Notes: generated by a model from the sequence alone, not told the origin. A stretch of DNA of 64,000 nt from Mesorhizobium sp. (GCA_004020545.1 SAQE01000019.1:27833-91832), one strand, 5' to 3'; shown: positions 1 to 8,391, numbered from the stretch's first letter. Numbers and translations are program-made.

Positions 1-70
1 CGAGGGCGCGAAGATGACGAAGGTCACCGTCGGCGCCTCGGCGGAAGGGTTCACCTACTCGTTCGAATAG
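1..70 (+). CDS. C-terminal end of a truncated upstream gene
   Basis: An open frame enters from the left edge and ends with TAG at 68-70, giving a 22-residue tail that finishes in Phe-Glu. Codon use (GCC, GTC, ACC rich) agrees with the neighbours. The tail alternates Thr/Val with small residues, like a terminal beta strand, but it is too short to assign to a family. It is followed by 89 bases containing the ECF41-type promoter of the next gene, so it probably belongs to a different transcription unit. Confidence 0.5.
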   Translation, partial: EGAKMTKVTVGASAEGFTYSFE

Positions 71-100
71 TGGGGCCTGGGCGTAAAAAATTCGGCGCCA

Positions 101-128
101 TGTCACATTGGCGGATGCCTCGCTCGTC
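101..128 (+). promoter_or_regulatory. Putative ECF41 sigma-factor promoter
   Basis: TGTCACA lies at 101-107 and CGTC at 125-128, separated by 17 bases and ending 31 bases before the carboxymuconolactone-decarboxylase start codon. These are the -35 and -10 elements described for ECF41-group sigma factors. The sigma factor encoded directly downstream belongs to that group, so the promoter is probably read by its own operon's product. The motif match is seen directly; the autoregulation is inferred. Confidence 0.75.
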
Positions 129-159
129 TTGAGGTCGGAACCAACGAAAGGAACCGACC

Positions 160-648
160 ATGACTGCCAGACTTGACCCCCTTGCCGCCGCCCCCTCGCT
201 GATGAGGGAATGGCACCGCGCCTCGCTCGCGATCTCCGCCAGCCTCGATCCGGCGCTCGCCGAGCTCATCGAAATCCGCTCCTCCCAGATCAACGGCTGC
301 GCCAACTGCATCAATTTGCACACCACCTACGCCCGCGAACGCGGAGAAACCGAGCAGCGCGTCTACCTGCTGGCGGCCTGGCGCGAGGCGCCGTGCTATA
401 CCGACCGCGAACGCGCCGCGCTCGGCTGGACCGAAGCGCTGACGCGCATCAGCGAAGGCCATACGCATGAGGCCGCTTACGAAGCGCTGAAGGACCATTT
501 CACCGAGGAGGAGCGGGTGAAGCTCACCCTGATGATCAACATCATCAATGGCTGGAACCGCATCGCGGTCGGCTTCGGCGGCTTCGTCGATCCGGCGGCC
601 CTGAAAGCCGCCAATGCGACGGCCTCCAACAAGGCGGCCGCCGCTTGA
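160..648 (+). CDS. Carboxymuconolactone decarboxylase / AhpD-like protein (ECF41 target)
   Basis: The 162-residue protein carries the AhpD-like signature with Cys47-x2-Cys50 followed by His54, in the context NGCANCINLH. In this fold (CMD/AhpD) the Cys pair and His form a peroxidatic or thiol relay centre. Length and an all-helical composition fit a stand-alone single-domain CMD protein in the cytoplasm. It starts at ATG 160 behind AAAGGA, and its TGA overlaps the TTG start of the sigma gene (TTGA), implying translational coupling. A CMD, oxidoreductase or epimerase gene beside an ECF41 sigma factor is the standard genomic context for that sigma group, so it is probably the main regulon member. 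The true substrate is unknown; a peroxide-, quinone- or lactone-related role is only inference. Confidence 0.88.
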   Translation: MTARLDPLAAAPSLMREWHRASLAISASLDPALAELIEIRSSQINGCANCINLHTTYARERGETEQRVYLLAAWREAPCYTDRERAALGWTEALTRISEGHTHEAAYEALKDHFTEEERVKLTLMINIINGWNRIAVGFGGFVDPAALKAANATASNKAAAA

Positions 649-1505
649 CGGCGGAGCCGGCATCAAAGGGCGCGGCGGCAGTGTTCGAGCCGCTGCGCCC
701 GAAGCTGATGCGGGTCGCCTACCGCATGCTGGGCTCAATAGCCGACGCCGAGGACATGGTGCAGGAGGCTTTCGTCCGCTGGATGGGGGCCGACCGCGCC
801 GAGGTGCGCGAGCCCGAGGCGTTCCTGCGCCGCACGGTCACCCGCCTCTGCCTCGACCAGCTCAAATCCGCGCGCCACCAGCGCGAGACCTATGTCGGCT
901 CCTGGCTTCCCGATCCGGTTGTCGAAGACGACGAACCGGATGACGTCACCTTGCCGCTGATGCTGGCGCTGGAGCGCCTGTCGCCGCTCGAGCGGGCGGC
1001 CTTCCTGCTGCACGACGTGTTCGGGCTGCAATTCGAGGAGGTTGCGGCTGAGATCGAGCGTGACCCTGCTGCGTGCCGTCAGCTCGCCGCCCGCGCCCGC
1101 AGCCATGTCCGGGAGGCGCGGCCGCGTTTCAAGGTCGAGAAGGAGCGTGGCCTTGAACTCGCCGAGGCCTTCTTCAACGCCTCGCGCAGCGGCGACATGA
1201 AGGCGCTGGGCGCCATGCTGAGCGCCGATGTCAGCGCCCATGCCGACGGCGGCGGCAAGCGTCCTGCGGCCATGGCGCCGGTCTTCGGCTACGATGCGGT
1301 CATCAAGCAGTACGAGACGATTGTCGCCTGGCTTAAGGACAATCGCTCGCAGCTCGTCCGCTTTGGCTTCATCAACGGGTTGCCGGGTTTCGTCACGCGC
1401 GAGTCCGATGGCGAGCTCCAGACGACCGCGCTGGACATCGAGGACGGCAAGATCGCGGCGATCTATGTGATGCGCAATCCCGACAAGCTGCGGCATCTGC
1501 ATTAG
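645..1505 (+). CDS. sigJ: ECF41-family RNA polymerase sigma factor with SnoaL-like C-terminal domain
   Basis: 286 residues. Sigma-70 region 2 lies at about 15-80 (YRMLGSIADAEDMVQEAFVR) and region 4 at about 113-152 (LSPLERAAFLLHDVFG plus a helix-turn-helix). A fused NTF2/SnoaL-like domain occupies about 165-286. Two hallmarks of ECF41 are visible: DGGGK at 201-205 and NPDKL at 278-282 near the C-terminus. In this group the fused domain replaces a separate anti-sigma factor and can both activate and inhibit the sigma. The start is TTG at 645, overlapping the stop of the CMD gene; no better in-frame start retains region 2. The promoter at 101-128 matches the ECF41 consensus, so autoregulation is likely. 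The symbol follows the SigJ-like naming used for this group and is approximate. Confidence 0.92.
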   Translation: MTAEPASKGAAAVFEPLRPKLMRVAYRMLGSIADAEDMVQEAFVRWMGADRAEVREPEAFLRRTVTRLCLDQLKSARHQRETYVGSWLPDPVVEDDEPDDVTLPLMLALERLSPLERAAFLLHDVFGLQFEEVAAEIERDPAACRQLAARARSHVREARPRFKVEKERGLELAEAFFNASRSGDMKALGAMLSADVSAHADGGGKRPAAMAPVFGYDAVIKQYETIVAWLKDNRSQLVRFGFINGLPGFVTRESDGELQTTALDIEDGKIAAIYVMRNPDKLRHLH

Positions 1506-1613
1506 CAGTCGCAACTGGCCAGAGCATTTGCAAGGTTGCTGACGGAACCTTTGTTCCGCTGGCGATTTTGGCTATATGTTTCGGTACCTGATGGCCAGAA
1601 GGGTTGTTTGACG

Positions 1614-1889
1614 ATGACGACGAAAAACCTTGCGATCTCCACTGTCGTTCTGGCCATGGCCGTTGCCGTATCCGCCCCGGCATTTGCCGGCGACCGGCAC
1701 CATCATCGTCCGGTCGAGCAGGAACGCTACGTTCCCGCCGAAGGCGACCTCATCGACATCCTGTTCGGCGGACCGCGCTATTATGATGCCATGCTGGTCA
1801 CCACGGCGGCGGGGGCCTGCTCCTACCACCGGACGGGGCCGGACGCGAACGCGCTGAACAAGATCAACGATCATCACTGCGGAAAATAG
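1614..1889 (+). CDS. Small exported hypothetical protein
   Basis: 91 residues from ATG 1614, chosen because it begins a clear signal peptide (hydrophobic stretch about residues 8-24, cleavage after Ala-Phe-Ala). The mature part is about 65 residues, starts with a His cluster (GDRHHHRP), contains two Cys (in GACSY and HHCGK) and ends in Lys. It probably acts in the periplasm, and the Cys pair may form a disulphide. No family is recognised. It stands alone between the sigma-factor operon and the long promoter region of the ABC operon, with a 108-base gap upstream. Confidence 0.7.
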   Translation: MTTKNLAISTVVLAMAVAVSAPAFAGDRHHHRPVEQERYVPAEGDLIDILFGGPRYYDAMLVTTAAGACSYHRTGPDANALNKINDHHCGK

Positions 1890-2055
1890 GCCACCCGCAC
1901 CAGTCTTTCGTTCCGCGTGGCCACCCGGCCGCTCGGTCGCGACCGCTTCTGATTTTCGCCGCTCCCTTGTTGGGTTCACCGAGGCTGACCGGTCGGGCGG
2001 CCGGCTGCTGGCTTCCGTGCGGGTCTCAAACCATCGCACACATTCGGCCCCAAAC

Positions 2056-2067
2056 ATTGTATACAAT
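2056..2067. promoter_or_regulatory. Perfect 12-bp palindrome, candidate GntR operator
   Basis: ATTGTATACAAT is a perfect inverted repeat 105 bases upstream of the substrate-binding-protein start codon. The core GTATAC with flanking TT/AA resembles operators of FCD-type GntR regulators, and such a regulator is encoded as the last gene of the same cluster (7684-8391). A TTGACA at 2082-2087 just downstream could be a -35 element, although no good -10 is visible at the usual distance. The rest of the 282-base gap 1890-2171 shows no gene. The palindrome is seen directly; its assignment to GntR is inferred. Confidence 0.6.
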
Positions 2068-2171
2068 AATAAAGAAAGATGTTGACAATCTGTCGCAGCC
2101 GGTTTCCCTTAAGCCATCCGCGCAGCCGATGAGCAAAACACAAAGCGCGATAACCAGAAGGGGAACTGCAG

Positions 2172-3374
2172 ATGATCAACCGACGCTCGACTCTGAAATC
2201 GATGGTGCTTGGCGCCGTCTCGACCCTGGCTATTGCTGCTGTCGGCATTCCGTCCGCGCAGGCCGAAAACAAGGAGCTGAAGATCGGCTTCGTTGGCGTC
2301 ACCAGCGGCCCCGCCGCCGCCTGGGGCACGTCGAACGTGCGCTCGATGCAGACGCGCGCCGCCTGGCTTAATGAAAAAGGCGGCGTCAAGATCGGCAGCG
2401 ACACCTACAACATCAACATCGTCACCTTCGACGACCAAAAGGACCCCAAGCGCGCCATCGCCGGCATGGAAAAGATGGCGCAGGAAGGCATCCACTATGT
2501 CGTCGGGCCGAATGTCGATGACGGCGCCGCCGCGGTGCGCCCTGTCGCCGAGGCCAATGGCATCATTTATTTCCCCTATGCCTTCCCGAAGGCGCTTTAC
2601 CAGAAGCCGGCCTCGAATGCCGTGCTCGGCATGATCGCCAATTACCAGTCGGGCCCGGCGATCTACAAATACCTCAAGGAAAACAATGGCGTGAAGACGA
2701 TCGCCTTTGTCGCCGCGAACGAATCCGACCCGCTCAGCCAGCGTGACAGCGGCGTCGAGGCGGCCAAGGCGCTCGGGCTCGACGTCGTCGCCCAGAACGA
2801 CACCTATCAGAACGACACCCGCGACTTCACCCCGGTGCTGACGCCGATCGTCGCGCTGAAACCCGACCTGCTGGTGCTGTCGGGCGTTGCGCCCGCCAAT
2901 GCGCCGCTGCTGATCCGCGCCGCCCGCGAACTCGGATACGAGGGTCTGATTTCGACCGAAACCGCGCAGGACGCCAAGGTCCTGGAGGAGGGCGCCGGCG
3001 AATACGCCAACGGCTTCATCTCCGTCGGCGGCGCCTCGACCCCGGAGATCGCGTCCGACGAGATGAAGGAGTTCGTCGCCCGCTACACCAAGATGTTCGG
3101 CGAATACAACGACGAGTCCAACACCAAGGTCTACGCGCTGGAATACATCCTCGACACGCTGAAGGCCAATCCGGCGGCAATCAACGACGTCGCGGAATTC
3201 AAGAAGACCATCGACACGTTCTCGGCGCCCAATCCCTTCCTGAAGGGCGACGCCAAGCTGAGCTATGTCGGCACGACTTCGTTCGGCCAGAAGCGCCAGC
3301 TCGCCGTGCCGATGGTGGTCAACGAGTACAAGGACGGCGCATTCCAGACCCTGTTCGTCGGCTCCGTCGACTAG
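2172..3374 (+). CDS. Branched-chain-amino-acid-type ABC transporter substrate-binding protein
   Basis: 400 residues with an N-terminal signal (RR pair at 4-5, hydrophobic core about 11-26, cleavage after AQA near 31). The mature protein has the type I periplasmic-binding layout of the LivK/AmiC group: an early GFVGVTSGP strand-loop, KRAIAGMEKM, and VVGPNVDDGAAAVRPVA, the ligand-loop region. It delivers a ligand to the LivHMGF-like complex encoded next. First gene of a seven-gene cluster. The ligand cannot be read from sequence; the racemase homologue downstream suggests an amino-acid, hydantoin or related compound, but this is inference. ATG 2172 follows GGGGAACTGCAG, a plausible ribosome-binding site. 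Confidence 0.9.
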   Translation: MINRRSTLKSMVLGAVSTLAIAAVGIPSAQAENKELKIGFVGVTSGPAAAWGTSNVRSMQTRAAWLNEKGGVKIGSDTYNINIVTFDDQKDPKRAIAGMEKMAQEGIHYVVGPNVDDGAAAVRPVAEANGIIYFPYAFPKALYQKPASNAVLGMIANYQSGPAIYKYLKENNGVKTIAFVAANESDPLSQRDSGVEAAKALGLDVVAQNDTYQNDTRDFTPVLTPIVALKPDLLVLSGVAPANAPLLIRAARELGYEGLISTETAQDAKVLEEGAGEYANGFISVGGASTPEIASDEMKEFVARYTKMFGEYNDESNTKVYALEYILDTLKANPAAINDVAEFKKTIDTFSAPNPFLKGDAKLSYVGTTSFGQKRQLAVPMVVNEYKDGAFQTLFVGSVD

Positions 3375-3454
3375 GGTCGGGTTCCTAAGGTTACTTCCTC
3401 CCGCATGCCGGGGGTCCGGGCGATGCTCGGGCCCCGCGGAAGATCGAAGGTTCC

Positions 3455-4321
3455 ATGGAACAGGTTATCGCTAACGGATTGTATCTCGGTGCCCAATACG
3501 CGCTGATCGCGCTGGGCCTCACCCTGATCTTCGCCCTGATGAACGTGCTCAACTTCGCCCACGGGCAGATGTACGTTCTGGGCGGGTTCATCACCTACAC
3601 CATCTACGGTCAGCTCGGCCTGCCTTTCGTCGTGGCGCTGCTGGCGTCCGGTGTGACGCTCGCCGTGATCGGCGCGCTGATGGAGAAATTCCTCTTCCGC
3701 ACCGTCATCAGGCGCAGCCTGCGCGAGGAAAGCACGATGCTGCTCGCCGCGGCGACAGCCTTCTTTTTCGACGCGGTCATCCTGCTGTTGTTCGGTGAGA
3801 AGCAGCGCGGCGTTCCCAAGATCGTCAAAGGCGTTTTCAACGAGGGCGGCATCATCATGCCTTACGACCGTCTGGTCGTCGGCGCCCTCGCTTTGATCTT
3901 CATCGCGGCCTTCGTCCTCTACATCCAGTACAGCCGGGTCGGCCGCGCCATGCGGGCGCTGGCCCAGGATCGCGTCGCCGCGCAATTGATGGGCGTCAAG
4001 GTCGATCGCTATTCGATGATCGGCTTTGCCATGGGCGCCATGCTGGCCGGCATCGTCGGCGGCCTTCTGGTCACAATTACCGGCGTCAATTCCGGCATCG
4101 GCGGACCGATTTCGATCAAGGCCTTCCTGATGGTGATGATCGGCGGCGCCGGCGTCGTGGGCGGCGCCATCGCCGGTGGCTTCATTCTCGGCATGATGGA
4201 GTCGATCGGCCTTACCGTGTTGCGTCAGTATGGCGACGTCACCTACCTCGCCATCTTTGCTGCGCTGATGGTGTTCCTGTCGATCCGCCCCAACGGGTTG
4301 ATGGGCAAGCCGTGGGGTTGA
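3455..4321 (+). CDS. livH: ABC transporter permease, LivH type
   Basis: 288 residues, highly hydrophobic, with about eight membrane segments. Typical LivH features are the start NGLYLGAQYALIALGLTLIF, the FAHGQMYVLGGF segment, and the C-terminal IRPNGLMGKPWG. It forms half of the inner-membrane channel with the next protein. The start ATG 3455 comes 80 bases after the binding-protein gene, behind GGAAGATCGAAGG. The symbol reflects family similarity; the system is probably not a true leucine transporter, given the racemase and GntR genes in the same cluster. Confidence 0.9.
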   Translation: MEQVIANGLYLGAQYALIALGLTLIFALMNVLNFAHGQMYVLGGFITYTIYGQLGLPFVVALLASGVTLAVIGALMEKFLFRTVIRRSLREESTMLLAAATAFFFDAVILLLFGEKQRGVPKIVKGVFNEGGIIMPYDRLVVGALALIFIAAFVLYIQYSRVGRAMRALAQDRVAAQLMGVKVDRYSMIGFAMGAMLAGIVGGLLVTITGVNSGIGGPISIKAFLMVMIGGAGVVGGAIAGGFILGMMESIGLTVLRQYGDVTYLAIFAALMVFLSIRPNGLMGKPWG

Positions 4322-4328
4322 TCGTGCC

Positions 4329-5315
4329 ATGACGCATCCTGCCATGATGCTCAGCGTGAAGATCGCCTCGGTCGCTGTCTTCCTGGCGATCGTCTTTATC
4401 GCCGTGCCGGTTCTGATCGCGGCGAGCGGCCGCACCGACCTTTACTACACGCTGACCTCAGTGGCGCTGCTCAGCATCGCCAGCGCCGGCGTGTGGCTCA
4501 CCTTCTATATCGGCCGGATCAATATCGGCCAGGGCGCCTATGCGCTGATGGGCGGCTACGTGTCGGCCATCCTCGTAATGAACCACGGCTGGTCGTTCTG
4601 GCCGACGCTGCCGGTCGCAGGCCTGTTCTGCGCGGCAGCAAGCGTGCTCATCGGCCTGCCGATCCTGCGCCTGCGCGGGGTCTACTTCGCCATGGTGACG
4701 CTGACGCTGACCGAGGTCGCGCGGCTCCTGGCGTTGGCACTGCCGATCACCAACGGCGCCAAGGGCATCGTCAGCATCCCGCTGCCCGGCGCGCTCTCGG
4801 TCTTCGGCCTCACCATCATTCCCGATTTCGCCACGTTGCAGAATCCCCGTCTGGCCTTCTATCTGCTGGCGGTCACGCTCATGGTGGTCTGCTTCGCGGT
4901 GATGTACCGGCTGGTTCATTCGCGTATCGGCAAGCTCTGCCAGTCGCTGCAGCAAAACGAGGAACTGGCCTCGTCCATCGGCGTCAACATCGCCTATCTG
5001 CGCGTCATCGCCTACGCCGTTTCGTCCTTCTTCGGCGGTGTCGCCGGCGCGATCTTCGCTGCCATTTCGCAATCGATCTATCCGTCGAGTTTCACCGTCA
5101 CCGATTCCGTCAACTTCATGCTGAACTGTTTCCTCGGCGGTCTTGGCTACGTGTTCGGGCCGATGCTCGGCACGCTGGTGCTCTATTTCGGCTGGGACCT
5201 GCTCTTCCAGACCGGCGAGTTCCAGCTCCTGATCTACTCGGGCCTGATGATCGTGCTGATGCTTGTCTTACCCAATGGGCTGCTCAGCCTCGCCCTCCCG
5301 AGCCGGAAGAGTTGA
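4329..5315 (+). CDS. livM: ABC transporter permease, LivM type
   Basis: 328 residues with about nine to ten hydrophobic segments. The LivM hallmarks are YIGRINIGQGAYALMGGYVS, the loop LRLRGVYFAMVTLTLTEVAR, and the GGLGYVFGPMLGT segment near the C-terminus. It is the second membrane subunit of the same importer. It begins 7 bases after livH ends and stops 3 bases before the ATPase gene, so the genes are co-transcribed. A second in-frame ATG nine codons in (about 4353) is possible; the first was kept because it preserves the tight spacing. Confidence 0.9.
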   Translation: MTHPAMMLSVKIASVAVFLAIVFIAVPVLIAASGRTDLYYTLTSVALLSIASAGVWLTFYIGRINIGQGAYALMGGYVSAILVMNHGWSFWPTLPVAGLFCAAASVLIGLPILRLRGVYFAMVTLTLTEVARLLALALPITNGAKGIVSIPLPGALSVFGLTIIPDFATLQNPRLAFYLLAVTLMVVCFAVMYRLVHSRIGKLCQSLQQNEELASSIGVNIAYLRVIAYAVSSFFGGVAGAIFAAISQSIYPSSFTVTDSVNFMLNCFLGGLGYVFGPMLGTLVLYFGWDLLFQTGEFQLLIYSGLMIVLMLVLPNGLLSLALPSRKS

Positions 5316-5318
5316 GCC

Positions 5319-6098
5319 ATGGCTGACATGCTCGAAGTCTCAGGCCTGACGAAACGCTTCGGCGGTCTTGTCGCCGTCAACAACGTTTCCTTCTCTGTGC
5401 GCGAGAAGGAAATCCTCTCGGTCATCGGCCCCAACGGTGCCGGCAAATCGACGCTGTTCAAGCTGATCGCGTCGTTCCTCAGGCCGACATCCGGCGAAGT
5501 GCGCCTGAAGGGTGAGCGTATCTCGAACCTCGCGCCGCATATCGCAGCCCGCAAGGGTGTCGTCCGCACCTTCCAGGAAACCACGATCTTCAAGAACATG
5601 AGCGTGCGCGACAACGTCATCATCGCGCATCACTTGCGTTCGAAGGCGAGCCTCGTCGGCTTCTTCCTCGGCACCGGCACGGCCAAGGCCGACGAAGCGG
5701 CTTTCGGCCAATCGGCCGACGAGATCCTGGCGCTGCTCGGCCTGGCCTCGCTTGCCGGCGAGACCGCCCACAACCTGCCGCACGGCCATTTGCGGGCGCT
5801 TGGCATCGCCATCGGCCTCGCCACGAACCCGTCGATCCTGCTGCTGGACGAGCCTTTCGCCGGCATGAACCACGACGAGACGATGCGCATGGTGGCGATG
5901 GTGCGGCGCCTGCGCGATCTCGGCCTCACCATCCTGCTGGTCGAGCATGACATGCCGGCGGTGATGAAGATCTCGGACCGCATAGTGGTCCTCAATTTCG
6001 GGCAGAAGATCGCCGAGGGAACGCCGCCGGAAATCCAGGCCAACGAGAAGGTCATCGAAGCCTATCTCGGCAGCGAAGACGAGGCGATCGGCCTATGA
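5319..6098 (+). CDS. livG: ABC transporter ATP-binding protein, LivG type
   Basis: 259 residues. Walker A is GPNGAGKST (about 37-45), Walker B is ILLLDEPFAGM, and the switch His lies in LLVEHDM. The long insert between Q-loop and signature is typical of LivG. The signature reads LPHGHLRAL instead of LSGGQ; LivG proteins normally deviate here (LPYGQQR and similar), so this is an unusual but probably functional variant. It energises the LivHM channel from the cytoplasm. It starts 3 bases after livM and overlaps the next gene by 4 bases (ATGA). Confidence 0.9.
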   Translation: MADMLEVSGLTKRFGGLVAVNNVSFSVREKEILSVIGPNGAGKSTLFKLIASFLRPTSGEVRLKGERISNLAPHIAARKGVVRTFQETTIFKNMSVRDNVIIAHHLRSKASLVGFFLGTGTAKADEAAFGQSADEILALLGLASLAGETAHNLPHGHLRALGIAIGLATNPSILLLDEPFAGMNHDETMRMVAMVRRLRDLGLTILLVEHDMPAVMKISDRIVVLNFGQKIAEGTPPEIQANEKVIEAYLGSEDEAIGL

Positions 6099-6817
6099 AC
6101 CAGATCCTCAAATTCGCCGGCGTCGAGCTTTATTACGATCACGTCTACGCGCTGAAAGGCGTCTCGCTCGAGGTCAATGAAGGCGAGACCGTCGCCCTGA
6201 TCGGCGCCAATGGCGCCGGCAAGTCGTCGATCCTTCGCGCTATCACCGGCCTGCGCAAGATCAGGTCGGGCGAGATCCACTACAGCGGCAAGCGCATCGA
6301 CGGCGCCGCCCCTGACGAGATCGTCAAGATGGGCATCGCCATGGTGCCGGAGGGGCGCCGGGTCTTCCCTTACATGACGGTCAGGGACAACCTCCTGATG
6401 GGCGCCTTCACACGCTCCAGTAAGGCTGAGATCGCTGCCTCGATGGAGATGGTGCTGGGGCGCTTTCCCCGCCTCAAGGAGCGCTTCTCGCAGGCCGCCG
6501 GCACGATGAGCGGCGGCGAGCAGCAGATGCTGGTCATCGGCCGCGCGCTGATGGCGAAGCCGAAGTTGCTGCTGCTCGACGAGCCGTCGCTCGGCGTCGC
6601 GCCCAAGCTCGTCCAGGACATCGCCCGTTCTATCGTCGCCATCAACCGCGACGAGAAAGTCAGCGTTCTCCTGGTTGAGCAGAATTCCCGCATGGCGCTG
6701 CGCATCTCGCAGCGCGCCTATGCGCTGACCACCGGCAGCGTCGCGCTGAGCGGCAACTCCGCCGAATTGCTGACCGACGACCGGGTCAAGCGTCTTTATC
6801 TCGGCGGCGAGATCTGA
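6095..6817 (+). CDS. livF: ABC transporter ATP-binding protein, LivF type
   Basis: 240 residues, the usual LivF length. Walker A is GANGAGKSS, the signature is TMSGGEQQM, Walker B is LLLLDEPSLGVAP, and the final strand LLVEQNSRMALRIS is characteristic of LivF. It pairs with LivG as the nucleotide-binding heterodimer. Its ATG overlaps the livG stop by four bases, indicating translational coupling. The racemase homologue begins 11 bases after its stop, so that enzyme is part of the same transcript. Confidence 0.9.
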   Translation: MNQILKFAGVELYYDHVYALKGVSLEVNEGETVALIGANGAGKSSILRAITGLRKIRSGEIHYSGKRIDGAAPDEIVKMGIAMVPEGRRVFPYMTVRDNLLMGAFTRSSKAEIAASMEMVLGRFPRLKERFSQAAGTMSGGEQQMLVIGRALMAKPKLLLLDEPSLGVAPKLVQDIARSIVAINRDEKVSVLLVEQNSRMALRISQRAYALTTGSVALSGNSAELLTDDRVKRLYLGGEI

Positions 6818-6828
6818 GGCTGATTTTA

Positions 6829-7599
6829 ATGCGCATACTCGTCATCAACCCCAACACCACCGCTTCGATGACCGCCAAGATCGGCGAGGCGGCGGCAAGC
6901 GTCGCGTCCGCGGGAACCGAGATCGTCGCCGTCAATCCGGCTGACGGTCCGCCGAGCATAGAGGGGTATTTCGACGAGGTCTTCGCCATTCCCGGCGTCA
7001 TCGCGGAGATGGGCAAGGCGCCGGCGGCGGATGCCTATGTGATCGCCTGCTTCGACGACACCGGGCTCGATGCCGCGCGTTGCGCCGCCGAAGCTCCGGT
7101 CATCGGCATCGGCGAGGCGGCCTTCCACCTTGCCAGCCTTGTCGCCGGCAGGTTCAGCGTCGTCACCACGCTCGCCCGCTCGGTTCCCGCCATCGAGCAC
7201 AATCTGGCGAAATACGGCCTCGCCTCGCGCTGCGCCAGGGTGCGCTCGTCGGAAGTCGCCGTGCTCGACCTCGAACGGCCCGGCTCGAATGCGCGGCACA
7301 GGATCTCGGACGAGATCGCGCGCGCCATCCGCGAGGATCGGGCCGAGGCGATCGTGCTTGGCTGCGCCGGCATGGCCGACCTCGCGCACAGCCTGTCTGA
7401 AGAACACGGCGTTCCCGTGCTCGACGGCGTCGTCTGCGCGGTCACGCTGGCCGAGAGCCTGTTCAAGGCGGGCTTGAAGACATCGAAGATTGGAGGCTAT
7501 GCCGCTCCTCGCGGCAAGCGCTTCGCAGGTATGTTTGCGTCAGCGTCGCCGATGGGCGCCGGTTCGCCGGGCTGGAGCGGCGGATCCCAGCGGGATTGA
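6829..7599 (+). CDS. Aspartate/glutamate/hydantoin racemase-family protein
   Basis: 256 residues starting MRILVINPNTT, the typical opening of the hydantoin/Asp-Glu racemase family (HyuE-like). The two catalytic Cys of this cofactor-independent racemase fold are visible at Cys74 (VIACFDDTGL) and Cys179 (VLGCAGMADL). Such enzymes invert the alpha-carbon of hydantoins, Asp/Glu or related imides in the cytoplasm. It lies 11 bases after livF in the importer operon, so it probably acts on the imported compound. No hydantoinase or carbamoylase gene is adjacent, so whether the substrate is a hydantoin or a free amino acid is open. Confidence 0.85.
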   Translation: MRILVINPNTTASMTAKIGEAAASVASAGTEIVAVNPADGPPSIEGYFDEVFAIPGVIAEMGKAPAADAYVIACFDDTGLDAARCAAEAPVIGIGEAAFHLASLVAGRFSVVTTLARSVPAIEHNLAKYGLASRCARVRSSEVAVLDLERPGSNARHRISDEIARAIREDRAEAIVLGCAGMADLAHSLSEEHGVPVLDGVVCAVTLAESLFKAGLKTSKIGGYAAPRGKRFAGMFASASPMGAGSPGWSGGSQRD

Positions 7600-7683
7600 C
7601 CGGGGCGCGAGCGATATTAGATTGAACGCGCTGCTGGCGATTTGGGGGCAGATCAGGCCGGATCGGGCCTGTGCATTGAAAGC

Positions 7684-8391
7684 ATGTTGACGGTACTCAG
7701 GGAAGACGATCGCGACGACAGGCCGGCAGCGCGCTGGTCGCCGATCTATTATGGCCTCAGGGACGCCATCGTCAGCCATCGCCTCGCCCCGGGCACCAAG
7801 CTGCCGGAAGACGAGCTGGCCTCGATCTATTCGGTGAGCCGCACCGTCGTCCGCGCCGCCCTGCAGGCGCTCGCGCATGACCGGCTGGCGCGGCTCGAGC
7901 CCAATCGCGGCGCCTTCGTCGCGCAGCCGTCGAAGATCGAGGCGCGCGAGGTGTTCGAGGCCCGCGCCCTGATCGAGCCCAAGGTGGCCGCGCTTGCCGC
8001 CAAGGCGGCGGTGCCATCCGACATCGCACAATTGCGGGCCCACCTGGAGAAGGAACACGAGGCGCTGCATGACGGCCGCGACAGCGACGCCATCATGTTG
8101 TCGGCGCGCTTCCATGTCGGCATCGCCGAGATCGCCGCGCATTCGGTCTTCACCAACTTCGTGCGCGACCTCGTCTCGCATTCCTCGCTGATCATCGCGC
8201 TCTATTGGAAGCGCCGCGACGCGACCTGCGAGAAGCACGCCCACCATGCGCTGGTCGACGCGATCGAGGCCGGCGACAGCGCCGATGCTGCGGCGCTGAT
8301 GAACAGCCATCTGGTCGATCTGCTGTCCGGGCTCGACCTCAGCGACAAGGTGGAGAAGTCGGACAGCCTGGCGGATTTGCTGCGCGCCTAG
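7684..8391 (+). CDS. GntR-family transcriptional regulator, FCD subfamily
   Basis: 235 residues. A winged helix spans about 15-80 (WSPIYYGLRDAIVSHRLAPG, then LASIYSVSRTVVRAALQAL), followed by an all-helical FCD ligand domain at about 85-220 with the usual Arg/His-rich helices. It probably binds a small acid or amino acid and controls the adjacent importer/racemase operon; the palindrome at 2056-2067 is the best operator candidate. The start ATG 7684 was preferred over an upstream in-frame TTG at 7642 because the domain begins soon after it. It is separated from the racemase gene by 84 bases and lies on the same strand. Confidence 0.88.
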   Translation: MLTVLREDDRDDRPAARWSPIYYGLRDAIVSHRLAPGTKLPEDELASIYSVSRTVVRAALQALAHDRLARLEPNRGAFVAQPSKIEAREVFEARALIEPKVAALAAKAAVPSDIAQLRAHLEKEHEALHDGRDSDAIMLSARFHVGIAEIAAHSVFTNFVRDLVSHSSLIIALYWKRRDATCEKHAHHALVDAIEAGDSADAAALMNSHLVDLLSGLDLSDKVEKSDSLADLLRA

